9,034 nt of DNA from Acetobacteraceae bacterium (GTDB taxonomy: Bacteria > Pseudomonadota > Alphaproteobacteria > Acetobacterales > Acetobacteraceae): the NCBI GenBank assembly GCA_947446625.1, contig CANFIE010000138.1, positions 1 through 9,034 of the forward strand, written 5' to 3'. Both the position numbers and the translations under genes were made by a program. The notes beneath the pieces are model-generated. The model was not told the origin of the DNA and searched no databases. It was given only the letters and a program-made list of their open reading frames with translations. Positions 1 to 5,871 of this stretch are shown in pieces. Positions within the stretch are counted from its first letter, which is position 1; each line of letters starts with the position of its first letter.

Positions 1-77
1 CCGGCGGCGGCCGAGTTTCTGCCGAACGGTCCGCCTTGATGAGCCGAGCAACGACTTGGCCCGGCAGCCGGCACTAT

Positions 78-503
78 TCAAGTGACGCTTGGGGGAAGCC
101 CGAGCCGGGGCCATTCAATGGCCGGGCAGCGGTCCTGCACATAGGCCAGGCCGGCGGCGCTGGCGCGTTGGCCGGCAGCGCCATCCAGCACCCCCAGTTG
201 CAGCCACACCGCCTTGGCGCCCAGCGCAATGGCCTCGTCCACCACTCCCCCGGCCTCGCTGCTGCGGCGGAACACGTCCACCATGTCGAGCGGCCCGGCT
301 TCGGCCAGGCTGGCATGCACCATGCGGCCATGGATTTCCCGACCGGCCAGCACCGGGTTCACCAGCGCCACCTCGTACCCGTGCTTCAGCAAAAAGGCCG
401 GGATGTAGTAGCCGGCGCGATCAGGCTTGTCGGAAGCGCCGACCACGGCAATGCGGCGGGTGCGGAGCAGCAGGTCGCGGATCTCGGCATCGGTGGTCAG
501 CAT
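78..503 (-). CDS. CoA-binding domain protein (YccU / CoA_binding_2 family)
   Basis: A 141-residue single-domain Rossmann-fold protein of the size usual for the YccU family, predicted cytoplasmic, with no signal peptide or membrane segment. Visible family landmarks are the nucleotide-binding turn VVGAS (residues 20-24), VNP (48-50), the VFRR segment (77-80), WLQLGV (100-105) and the terminal DRCPAIEW block (124-131, Cys126). These match the CoA-binding domain related to the succinyl-CoA synthetase alpha subunit; the family's cellular role is not established. The start is well supported: an SD-like GGAGGA (complement of 511-516) lies 7 bases upstream of the ATG, inside the end of the preceding gene. 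That gene's TGA (506-504) directly abuts this ATG (503-501), so the two are probably translationally coupled. The partner resembles decarboxylases/isomerases, which suggests but does not show a link to acid or acyl-CoA metabolism. Confidence 0.9.
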   Translation of the reverse strand: MLTTDAEIRDLLLRTRRIAVVGASDKPDRAGYYIPAFLLKHGYEVALVNPVLAGREIHGRMVHASLAEAGPLDMVDVFRRSSEAGGVVDEAIALGAKAVWLQLGVLDGAAGQRASAAGLAYVQDRCPAIEWPRLGLPPSVT

Positions 504-1253
504 TCAGAAATCCTCCAGCAGCCGGCCGAAGCCCATGACCTTGTCGGCAATGCCATTGCTGCGCAGGGCGTGCCACCAGGTGGCGGTGTTGATGGCCAGC
601 ACCGGCTTGCCCAGCCACAACTCGGCGGCGGCGGCCAGTCTTACCATGGAAAGGTTGGTGCCCACCTGCACAATGGCGTCAACGTCGTCACCATCCAGTT
701 GGCGCAGGGCGGCGCGGCACTCGGCCTCGGTGAACTCGGCAATGCCGGTCCAGCTGCGGGCCTGCATGGCAATGTCCCGCACCACCTCGAAGCCCATGTC
801 GTGGAAATAGCCGATCACCGCTTCGTTCATCACCGGCCAATAGGGGCTGAGGATGGCGATGCGGCGCACCCCGCCATAGGCGTTGAGCGCGGCGGTGCAG
901 GCATGGCTGCCGATGGCGATCTCCAGGCCGCTCACTTCGCGCACCCCGGCCACGAAGGCATCGGCCCCCTTGGCGCCGCCGAAGAAGGTAACGGAGGACA
1001 TGCCCATGACCAGCGCATCGGGCTCCATGGTCATGGCACAGCGCACCGCATCCAGCGTGCCGGCGCCAATCACCTCGATGCCGGCCTTGAAGCTCTCATT
1101 GCTCACCGCCTTGGCATTGGGGGTGAGGATGGGGCGGTAATGGCAGGTGATGCCGGGCGGGCGCATGCCGTCCATGTCGGGCTGCACCACCGTGTTGGTG
1201 GAAGGGGCGATGACGGCGAATTTCCGCCGCCAGCCCAGCACGTCGCGCCGCAT
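504..1253 (-). CDS. Arylmalonate decarboxylase / maleate cis-trans isomerase family protein (Asp/Glu racemase superfamily) lacking both catalytic cysteines
   Basis: A 249-residue cytoplasmic protein, the usual length for arylmalonate decarboxylase (AMDase) and maleate isomerase. Family marks are the N-terminal APSTNTVVQPD (residues 16-26, matching the PSSNT...E/D-P motif), VMGMSS (82-87), SPYWP (136-140; Tyr138 aligns with the AMDase dioxyanion-hole tyrosine), VQVGTNLS (195-202) and the C-terminal GFGRLLED. Racemases and maleate isomerases use two cysteines and AMDase uses one (in its SCGG motif). Aligned by eye, both positions here are glycine (Gly84 and Gly198), so the chemistry may differ or be lost. 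I chose the ATG at 1253 because GGAGAG sits about 5 bases upstream and family similarity begins within a few residues. An in-frame ATG at 1340 would add 29 unlike, proline/arginine-rich residues. The gene heads an operon with the CoA-binding protein. Family assignment is secure; substrate and activity are unknown. Confidence 0.88.
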   Translation of the reverse strand: MRRDVLGWRRKFAVIAPSTNTVVQPDMDGMRPPGITCHYRPILTPNAKAVSNESFKAGIEVIGAGTLDAVRCAMTMEPDALVMGMSSVTFFGGAKGADAFVAGVREVSGLEIAIGSHACTAALNAYGGVRRIAILSPYWPVMNEAVIGYFHDMGFEVVRDIAMQARSWTGIAEFTEAECRAALRQLDGDDVDAIVQVGTNLSMVRLAAAAELWLGKPVLAINTATWWHALRSNGIADKVMGFGRLLEDF

Positions 1254-1366
1254 CGGCTCTCTCCGCTGACCAGGGCGGCAGCCTGCGCCGGGTGGGGCGG
1301 GATTTCCATCCCCCTTCCTCTGGGCCGGAGCGGGCCGCATTTCTGGCTTTCCGATGGCGTTTCTGC

Positions 1367-1372
1367 TATGTT
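1367..1372 (+). promoter_or_regulatory. Candidate extended -10 element for the leader ORF / S49 operon
   Basis: TGC followed by TATGTT (1367-1372) lies in a locally less GC-rich stretch of the divergent gap between 1253 and 1403, about 31 bases ahead of the candidate leader ORF. The hexamer 17 bases upstream (TGGCTT, 1344-1349) is a poor -35 match, so the call rests on the extended -10 and the position alone. A promoter must lie somewhere in this gap because both flanking operons point away from it. Confidence 0.25.
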
Positions 1373-1402
1373 CTCTGCCGTTTAGCCGCCGGAGACGCTG
1401 CC

Positions 1403-1495
1403 ATGGCCATCCCCTGCCCTCACCCGGCCATCGCCTTGCCCTTGGGCCTCCCGGGGGATTTGTCCGAAACGCTGCGTCCGGGCTTCAGCGCATGA
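1403..1495 (+). CDS. Candidate 30-residue leader ORF ahead of the S49 protease
   Basis: ATG at 1403 opens a 30-codon frame (begins MAIPCPHPAIALPL, ends LRPGFSA) that stops at TGA 1493-1495. GGAG at 1391-1394 leaves 8 bases before the ATG, a good ribosome-binding site. The stop overlaps the protease start as ATGA (1492-1495), the classic arrangement for translational coupling, and the protease has no convincing SD of its own. The peptide is proline-rich and resembles nothing I recognise. The likely role, if real, is to deliver ribosomes to the protease start. The alternative is chance: a short open frame is easy to find in GC-rich DNA, though the SD and overlap together make it better than random. 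Confidence 0.4.
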   Translation: MAIPCPHPAIALPLGLPGDLSETLRPGFSA

Positions 1496-2301
1496 AAAGC
1501 TGGTTCCGCCGCCGGCCCTGCGTGGCCGTGGTGCGCCTGCAAGGCGCGCTGATGGCCAATGCCGGGCCAACCGGCGGGGCGGTGCTGAACATCGCCAGCC
1601 TGGCCCCGGTGCTGGAAGCCGCCTTCAACCTGAAGCGGGCCCGCGCGGTTTTCCTGGTCATCAACTCGCCGGGCGGCTCGGCGGTGCAGTCCAGCCTCAT
1701 CGCCCAGCGCATCCGCGCCTTGGCCGAGGAGAAGAAGCTGCCGGTGATCGCGGTGGTGGAGGATGCGGCGGCCTCGGGCGGGTATTGGCTGGCCTGCGCG
1801 GCGGATGAGATTGTGCTGGACCCCGGCAGCATCATTGGCAGCATTGGCGTTATCGCCCAGGGCTTTGGCCTGGGCGAGGCGCTGGGCCGGCTGGGGGTGC
1901 AGCGCCGCCTGCGCACGGCGGGCACGGAAAAGAGCTTCTGGGACCCGTTTGGCCCGGAACGCCCCGGCGATGTGGCCCGGCTGGACGAGTTGCTGGAGGA
2001 ATTGCACGCCGAGTTCCGCGCCTGGGTGCAGGCCCGGCGCGGCAGCCGGTTGCAGGCGCCGCCCGAGGTGCTGTTCACCGGCCGCTTCTGGGCGGGCCGG
2101 CGCGGGGTGGAACTGGGCCTGGCCGATGCCATGGGCACGCTGGAAGGCGAGGCCCGGCGCCGCTTTGGCAAAAAGGTGCGGCTGGTGCCGTTTGGCGCCC
2201 GCAAGCGCGGCCTGCTGTCTCGGCTGCTGCCCGGGCTTTCCGCCGAGGCGCTGCTGGCCACCGCCGAGGCCCGCGCCCTATGGGCCAGGCTGGGGCTGTA
2301 G
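1492..2301 (+). CDS. S49-family serine peptidase (SppA/SohB type), no membrane anchor
   Basis: A 269-residue protein with the S49 signal-peptide-peptidase core: the strand/loop VINSPGGS (residues 56-63, oxyanion side), AAASGGYWLA with nucleophile Ser95, and GTEKSFWDPF with general base Lys147. The Ser-to-Lys spacing of 52 is the same as in the single-domain Bacillus SppA (Ser147/Lys199). Members degrade cleaved signal peptides or membrane-protein fragments with a Ser-Lys dyad. Unlike SppA and SohB, the protein starts MKSWFRRRP and moves directly into the first beta strand. No transmembrane helix or signal peptide is seen, so it may act in the cytoplasm or at the inner face of the membrane. 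I chose ATG 1492 because it overlaps the stop of a well-initiated short ORF and begins where similarity begins. An in-frame ATG at 1354 has no SD and adds 46 unconvincing residues. A LysR regulator follows after 3 bases, probably in the same transcript. Confidence 0.92.
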   Translation: MKSWFRRRPCVAVVRLQGALMANAGPTGGAVLNIASLAPVLEAAFNLKRARAVFLVINSPGGSAVQSSLIAQRIRALAEEKKLPVIAVVEDAAASGGYWLACAADEIVLDPGSIIGSIGVIAQGFGLGEALGRLGVQRRLRTAGTEKSFWDPFGPERPGDVARLDELLEELHAEFRAWVQARRGSRLQAPPEVLFTGRFWAGRRGVELGLADAMGTLEGEARRRFGKKVRLVPFGARKRGLLSRLLPGLSAEALLATAEARALWARLGL

Positions 2302-2304
2302 CCC

Positions 2305-3159
2305 ATGCGCATCCCGGACCTGGACCTGGACCTGCTGCGCTGCTTCGTGACCGTGGCGGAGCGTGGCGGCTTCACCGCGGGCGGTGCGGCACTGGGGCTG
2401 ACGCAGTCCGCGGTTTCGCTGAAGGTGAAGCGGCTGGAGGAGGTGCTGGGCCGCCGGGTGCTGGAACGCACCAGCCGCGCCGTGGCGCTGACGCGCGATG
2501 GCGAGGCGCTGCTGGGCTATGCCCGCCGCATGCTGGCGCTGAATGACGAGGCGGTGCGCCGGCTGGTGGCGCCGGCCATGGCCGGGCGGCTGCGGCTGGG
2601 GGTGGCGGACCACTTCGTGCCGCGCAGCCTGGCGCCGCTGCTGGCGCGCTTCGCCCGGATTTACCCGGATGTGCGGCTGGAGGTGGAGGTGGGCCGCAGC
2701 CACGAGCTGCGCGCCGAGCAGGAGGCCGGGCGGCTGGACCTGGTGCTGGGCAAGCGGCGAGACGGGGAGACGGCAGGGCGGCCGATCTTCACCGAGGCGG
2801 TGGTCTGGGCCGCTGCGCCGGATTTCACCCCGCCCGAGGGCCGGCCGCTGCCGCTGGCGCTGCTGCCGCCGGGCTGCATGTTTCGCGACCGTGCGCTGGC
2901 GGCGCTGGGCCGGGCGAATGTGGCGCATGAGGTGGTGTTTGTAAGTGCCAGCCTGCTGGGCGTGGCGGCGGCGGCGCAGGCCGGGCTGGGCGCCACGGTG
3001 CTGGGGCGCGGCGGGTTTCTGCCGGGGCTGCGGGAAGTGCCGGGGCTGCCGGCGCTGGGCACGGCGGAAATGTGCGTCTTCGGCGATGCCGGCGCCCAAG
3101 GGGCACTGGTGGCGCCGCTGATAGAGATGCTGCGGGAGGATGTGGGGGAAGTGGTTTGA
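2305..3159 (+). CDS. LysR-type transcriptional regulator
   Basis: A 284-residue LTTR, slightly shorter than the usual 290-310. The N-terminal winged helix-turn-helix covers about residues 5-64: LRCFVTVAERGGFTAGGAALG is followed by recognition helix LTQSAVSLKVKRLE (32-45) and the wing ERTSRAVALTRDGEALL (54-70). A linker helix leads to a periplasmic-binding-fold effector domain from about residue 92 to the end. It binds DNA as an oligomer and responds to a small, often acidic, metabolite; the ligand is unknown. The gene starts 3 bases after the S49 peptidase stop, so it is probably translationally coupled to it rather than having its own promoter. That differs from the usual LTTR layout, divergent from its target. 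It ends 20 bases from the convergent TRAP binding-protein gene, leaving its targets open. A short hairpin GAGG-CCA-CCTC (3158-3168) overlaps its stop. Confidence 0.93.
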   Translation: MRIPDLDLDLLRCFVTVAERGGFTAGGAALGLTQSAVSLKVKRLEEVLGRRVLERTSRAVALTRDGEALLGYARRMLALNDEAVRRLVAPAMAGRLRLGVADHFVPRSLAPLLARFARIYPDVRLEVEVGRSHELRAEQEAGRLDLVLGKRRDGETAGRPIFTEAVVWAAAPDFTPPEGRPLPLALLPPGCMFRDRALAALGRANVAHEVVFVSASLLGVAAAAQAGLGATVLGRGGFLPGLREVPGLPALGTAEMCVFGDAGAQGALVAPLIEMLREDVGEVV

Positions 3160-3179
3160 GGCCACCTCCCCCGGCAACC

Positions 3180-4265
3180 TTACCGGCGGGCCGAGGCCTG
3201 CTGGACGAAGTTGTCGTAGCTGGTTTCCAGCACGCGGAACCAGCTGAACTGCTCGTCACGGAACGCCTTGTAGTTGGTCCAGATCTTCTTGAACCGGGGG
3301 TCGCGGGCGCTGGTTTCCTCGTACACTTCATGCGCCGCATTCCACAGCGCCTGCAGCACTTCACGCGGGAAGGCGCGGAGCTGCGTGCCGCTGGCCACCA
3401 GACGGCGCAGGGCGGCGGGGTTGGCGGCGTCGAAATGCGCCGACATGGCGGTAACCTGCTCGGCGCAGGCGATCTTCAGGATGGCCTTGTAGTCATCCGG
3501 CAGCGCGGTCCAGGCCGGCTTGTTGATGAGGAAGTAGTTGCGCGAGCTGCCTTCCCAGAAGCCCGGCGTGTAGTAGTACGGCGCCACGCGGGCGAAGCCG
3601 AGCTTCTCGTCATCATAGGGGCCAACCCATTCGGCGGCATCGATAACGCCGCGTTCCAGGCTGGGGTAGATGTCGCCGCCGGCGATCTGCGTGGGCGAGA
3701 CGCCAACCTTGGCGAAGACCTGGCCGCCCAGGCCACCGATGCGGAACTTCACGCCCTGAAGATCGGCCAGGGTCTTGATTTCCTTGCGCCACCAGCCACC
3801 CATTTGGGCGCCGGTGTCACCGGCCGCGATGCCGAAGCAGTTATAGTCGTTGAACAGCTCGGTCCCCAGCGCCTCGCCGCCGCCATGGTGCAGCCAAGCG
3901 GTCATCTGCCGCACGTTCAGGCCCCAGGGAATGGCGGTGTAGAAGGCGAAGCTGGGTTCCTTGCCGATGAAGTAGTAGGGCGCGGTCTGGGTGATCTCGA
4001 TGCTGTTGCTCTGCACCGCATCCAGGGTTTGCAGCGCGGGCACGATTTCACCGGCCGGGAAGCAGCGGATCTGGAAGCGGTTGTGGCTCAGTTCGGCCAC
4101 GCGGCGGGCGATGTTCTCGCAGCCGCCATACAGAATATCGAGCGTGCGCGGAAAGCTGCTGGCGAGGCGCCAACGCACTTCCGGACTTTGGGTTTGAGCA
4201 ACTGCGGGTGCGGCGAGAAGGACCGGCGCGGCAGCAGCCGCACCGAAGAGCGCACGACGATCCAT
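3180..4265 (-). CDS. TRAP transporter periplasmic solute-binding protein (DctP superfamily, TakP-like)
   Basis: A 361-residue secreted binding protein. The N terminus (DRRALFG, then an Ala/Leu/Pro-rich core to residue 23) is Tat-like, with probable cleavage after AVA (21-23). The mature part carries hallmarks of the TakP-like (2-oxoacid/lactate-type) DctP branch: TGAQMGGWWRKEIKT (151-165), KFRIGG with the family's carboxylate-binding arginine (Arg175), and IAGGDIYPSLERGVIDAAEWVGPYDDEK in outline (194-221), where the EW pair (Glu212, Trp213) sits in the ligand/cation site of TakP. An alpha-keto or alpha-hydroxy acid is therefore the likely ligand, by family. The ATG at 4265 is supported by GGAGG (complement of 4274-4278) 8 bases upstream and by the signal peptide; an in-frame ATG at 4382 would bury the signal. 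No DctQ or DctM permease gene is in the window. It lies downstream of the SDR gene on the same strand. Confidence 0.93.
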   Translation of the reverse strand: MDRRALFGAAAAAPVLLAAPAVAQTQSPEVRWRLASSFPRTLDILYGGCENIARRVAELSHNRFQIRCFPAGEIVPALQTLDAVQSNSIEITQTAPYYFIGKEPSFAFYTAIPWGLNVRQMTAWLHHGGGEALGTELFNDYNCFGIAAGDTGAQMGGWWRKEIKTLADLQGVKFRIGGLGGQVFAKVGVSPTQIAGGDIYPSLERGVIDAAEWVGPYDDEKLGFARVAPYYYTPGFWEGSSRNYFLINKPAWTALPDDYKAILKIACAEQVTAMSAHFDAANPAALRRLVASGTQLRAFPREVLQALWNAAHEVYEETSARDPRFKKIWTNYKAFRDEQFSWFRVLETSYDNFVQQASARR

Positions 4266-4287
4266 ATGGGGAGCCTCCCTGGCTTTA

Positions 4288-4316
4288 ATTTGCTTGGACC
4301 GGCCCACTTTAACCAA
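4288..4316 (-). promoter_or_regulatory. Candidate promoter for the TRAP binding-protein gene
   Basis: On the minus strand TTGGTT (complement of 4311-4316) and GCAAAT (complement of 4288-4293) are separated by 17 bases, in the most AT-rich part of the gap before the binding-protein gene. The -35 matches four of six consensus bases and the -10 three of six, so this is weak on sequence alone. The candidate -35 lies in the loop of the inverted repeat at 4297-4329, so a protein bound to that repeat would block it. Confidence 0.25.
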
Positions 4317-4329
4317 TACGGGGCCGGTC
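4297..4329. repeat. 9-bp perfect inverted repeat between the SDR and TRAP binding-protein genes
   Basis: GACCGGCCC (4297-4305) is matched perfectly by GGGCCGGTC (4321-4329) across a 15-base, AT-richer loop. It lies in the 88-base gap between the SDR stop and the binding-protein start. Neither strand shows a clean T-run directly after the stem, so a textbook intrinsic terminator is not supported. It could be an attenuating hairpin after the SDR gene, an operator for the binding-protein promoter, or a stabilising RNA stem. Confidence 0.6.
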
Positions 4330-4353
4330 GGGGTAGGGAATTTTGCGGGGGGA

Positions 4354-5106
4354 TCAGTTGGCCAGGTAGCCGCCATCCACATGCACTTCGCTGCCGGTCA
4401 TGTAGCTGGCCTCGTCGCTGGCCAGGAACAGCACGGCATTGGCCACCTCCTCCACCCGGCCATCACGGCCCAGCGGCACATGCTTCATCATCTTGGCCCG
4501 GGCCACCGGGTCGGCGGTCATGCCACTGGTACGCATGGGCGGCAGCAGGCCGGGGTGCACGGTGTTGACGCGGATATTGGCGGGGCCTTCCTGGGTGGCC
4601 ACGGCCTTGGTGAGCAAGCGCACCGCCGCCTTGGAGGCATTGTAGGCGCAGTGGATGCCCTTTTGCCCGACATTGCCGGAAATGCTGCTGATGTTGACGA
4701 TGCTGCCGCCGCCATTGGCGCGCATGGCGGCCACGGCATGCTTCACGCCCAGGAAGGTGCCGCGGGCATTCACCGCCATGATGCGGTCCCACAGCGCGGT
4801 GTCATACAGGTTGTTGGTGGCGCTGCCGGAAATGCCGGCATAGTTCACCAGAATATCCAGCTTGCCCCAGCGGCCCAGCACGGCGGCCAGGGCGGCTTCC
4901 CATTCATCCTCGTTGGGGACGTCCAGCTTCAGGAAAAGCGCCTCCCCGCCGGCCGCGGCAATCTCGGCCACCACGGCCTGGCCCTCGGATTCCAGCATGT
5001 CGGCCACCGCCACGCGGGCGCCTTGCTCGGCGAAGATTTTGGCGGTGGCGCGGCCCATGCCCGAAGCCGCGCCGGTGATGATGGCAACCTTGCCTGCCAG
5101 ACGCAT
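4354..5106 (-). CDS. Short-chain dehydrogenase/reductase (classical SDR, probably NAD-dependent)
   Basis: A 250-residue classical SDR, the typical length. Motifs in order: dinucleotide-binding TGAASGMG (residues 11-18), acidic Asp36 at the end of beta-2 (ADML), which favours NAD(H) over NADP(H), LDV (61-63), NYAG (88-91) where most relatives have NNAG, structural Asn113, catalytic Ser141 (NISSISG), Tyr155 and Lys159 (YNASK), and the C-terminal block ending VDGGYLAN. The overall pattern resembles secondary-alcohol dehydrogenases of the cyclopentanol dehydrogenase/3-alpha-HSD type, but SDR substrates cannot be read from sequence. The ATG at 5106 is preceded by the SD-like GGGGGA, and the family fold begins there; longer in-frame extensions are spurious. 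The gene is divergent from the TRIC-family gene across an 82-base gap and precedes the TRAP binding-protein gene by 88 bases on the same strand. Confidence 0.95.
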   Translation of the reverse strand: MRLAGKVAIITGAASGMGRATAKIFAEQGARVAVADMLESEGQAVVAEIAAAGGEALFLKLDVPNEDEWEAALAAVLGRWGKLDILVNYAGISGSATNNLYDTALWDRIMAVNARGTFLGVKHAVAAMRANGGGSIVNISSISGNVGQKGIHCAYNASKAAVRLLTKAVATQEGPANIRVNTVHPGLLPPMRTSGMTADPVARAKMMKHVPLGRDGRVEEVANAVLFLASDEASYMTGSEVHVDGGYLAN

Positions 5107-5188
5107 TGTGGTTTCCCCCTTTGGTGTTGTGACCAGTGTGCCCGCATTTCGCGCCCCGGCAAGCCCGGGGGCTGGTACAAGGGCGGGC

Positions 5189-5827
5189 ATGGAAAACCTG
5201 CTGCTCTGGGCCGACCCGATTGCCATTGCCGTATTCGCCGCCTCGGGCGCGCTGGTGGCGTCTCGCAAGGGGCTGGACGTGGTGGGCTTCATGCTGATCG
5301 CGGCCGTAACCGGCTTTGGCGGCGGCACGGTGCGGGACCTGCTGCTGGGCCGCACCCCGGTGTTCTGGCTGCGGGCGCCGCTGCTGCTGGGGGTTTGCGC
5401 GGCGGTGGCGGTGCTGGTGTTCTTTGCCGCGCACCGGGTGGAAAGCCGCTTCCGGGCGCTATTGTGGGCCGATGCGGTGGGGCTGGCGCTGTATGCCGTG
5501 CTGGGGGCGGAAACCGCGCTGATTGCCGGGGCGGACCCCTGGGCGGCGGTGCTGCTGGGCACCATCACGGCCACCTTTGGCGGCATATTGCGGGATATTC
5601 TGTGCAACGAGTTGCCGCTGATATTGCGGCGCGAGATCTATGCCACGGCGGCGGCGGCCGGGGCGGCGCTGTTCGTGGTGCTGCGGGTTTCCGGCACCGA
5701 GCGCGACCTGGCGCTGGCCGGCGGCGCGGCGCTGGGCTTCGCCATCCGGGCCACGGGGATCATTTCCGGCTGGTCGCTGCCGGTTTATCGGCCCCGGCCC
5801 GCACGGGACTACCCTAACCAGGGCTGA
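5189..5827 (+). CDS. TRIC-family cation channel / UPF0126 (YicG-like) membrane protein
   Basis: A 212-residue polytopic inner-membrane protein with about seven hydrophobic segments (roughly residues 5-24, 29-47, 60-80, 91-108, 117-135, 150-167 and 174-192). It shows the two-repeat design of the family: the glycine-rich pore motif appears twice, GFGGGTVRD (42-50) and TFGGILRD (129-136), each followed by a short basic or proline segment. Bacterial and archaeal TRIC homologues form trimeric monovalent cation channels; the annotation of some members as glycine transporters is less certain. The start at 5189 is supported by the purine-rich AAGGGCGGG just upstream and by the first hydrophobic segment beginning immediately. 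The Bug gene begins 44 bases after the stop and has its own SD, so co-transcription is possible but not shown. No functional tie to the neighbouring transport genes is evident. Confidence 0.92.
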   Translation: MENLLLWADPIAIAVFAASGALVASRKGLDVVGFMLIAAVTGFGGGTVRDLLLGRTPVFWLRAPLLLGVCAAVAVLVFFAAHRVESRFRALLWADAVGLALYAVLGAETALIAGADPWAAVLLGTITATFGGILRDILCNELPLILRREIYATAAAAGAALFVVLRVSGTERDLALAGGAALGFAIRATGIISGWSLPVYRPRPARDYPNQG

Positions 5828-5871
5828 GGCGTGTAGCCTGGGTGGCAACAAGACCATACCGGGAGAAACGC

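Noticed and set aside
1..84. Possible C-terminal tails of a plus-strand gene entering from the left (a frame ending at TGA 37-39, another ending at 82-84)
   Set aside because: Only 12 to 27 codons are visible and neither tail is recognisable. A convergent gene ending near 39 is plausible but cannot be supported from this window.
1299..1312. Small palindrome GGGAT-TTCC-ATCCC in the divergent gap before the decarboxylase-like gene
   Set aside because: A 5-bp stem in GC-rich DNA occurs often by chance, and nothing ties it to a promoter or known operator.
36..1385. A 449-codon plus-strand open frame antisense to the decarboxylase-like and CoA-binding genes
   Set aside because: It is rich in Gly, His, Ala and Gln without any recognisable domain, the typical mirror image of GC-rich genes. 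The opposite strand encodes two recognisable families with good ribosome-binding sites.
3158..3168. Hairpin GAGG-CCA-CCTC at the LysR stop as a terminator
   Set aside because: A 4-bp stem without a T-run is too weak to call as a terminator, although the convergent position would suit one.
3072..4568. A 498-codon plus-strand open frame antisense to the TRAP binding-protein gene
   Set aside because: It runs across the end of the LysR gene, the whole TRAP gene and into the SDR gene, has no domain, and its composition reflects the complementary strand of real genes.
5153..5172. GC-only imperfect hairpin (GCCCCGG / CCCGGGGGC) in the SDR-TRIC divergent gap
   Set aside because: It has a bulge and low complexity, and no promoter element could be placed convincingly around it.
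4294..5817. A 507-codon plus-strand open frame spanning the SDR complement and the TRIC gene in another frame
   Set aside because: It is Gly/His-rich, has no domain, and conflicts with two well-supported genes.
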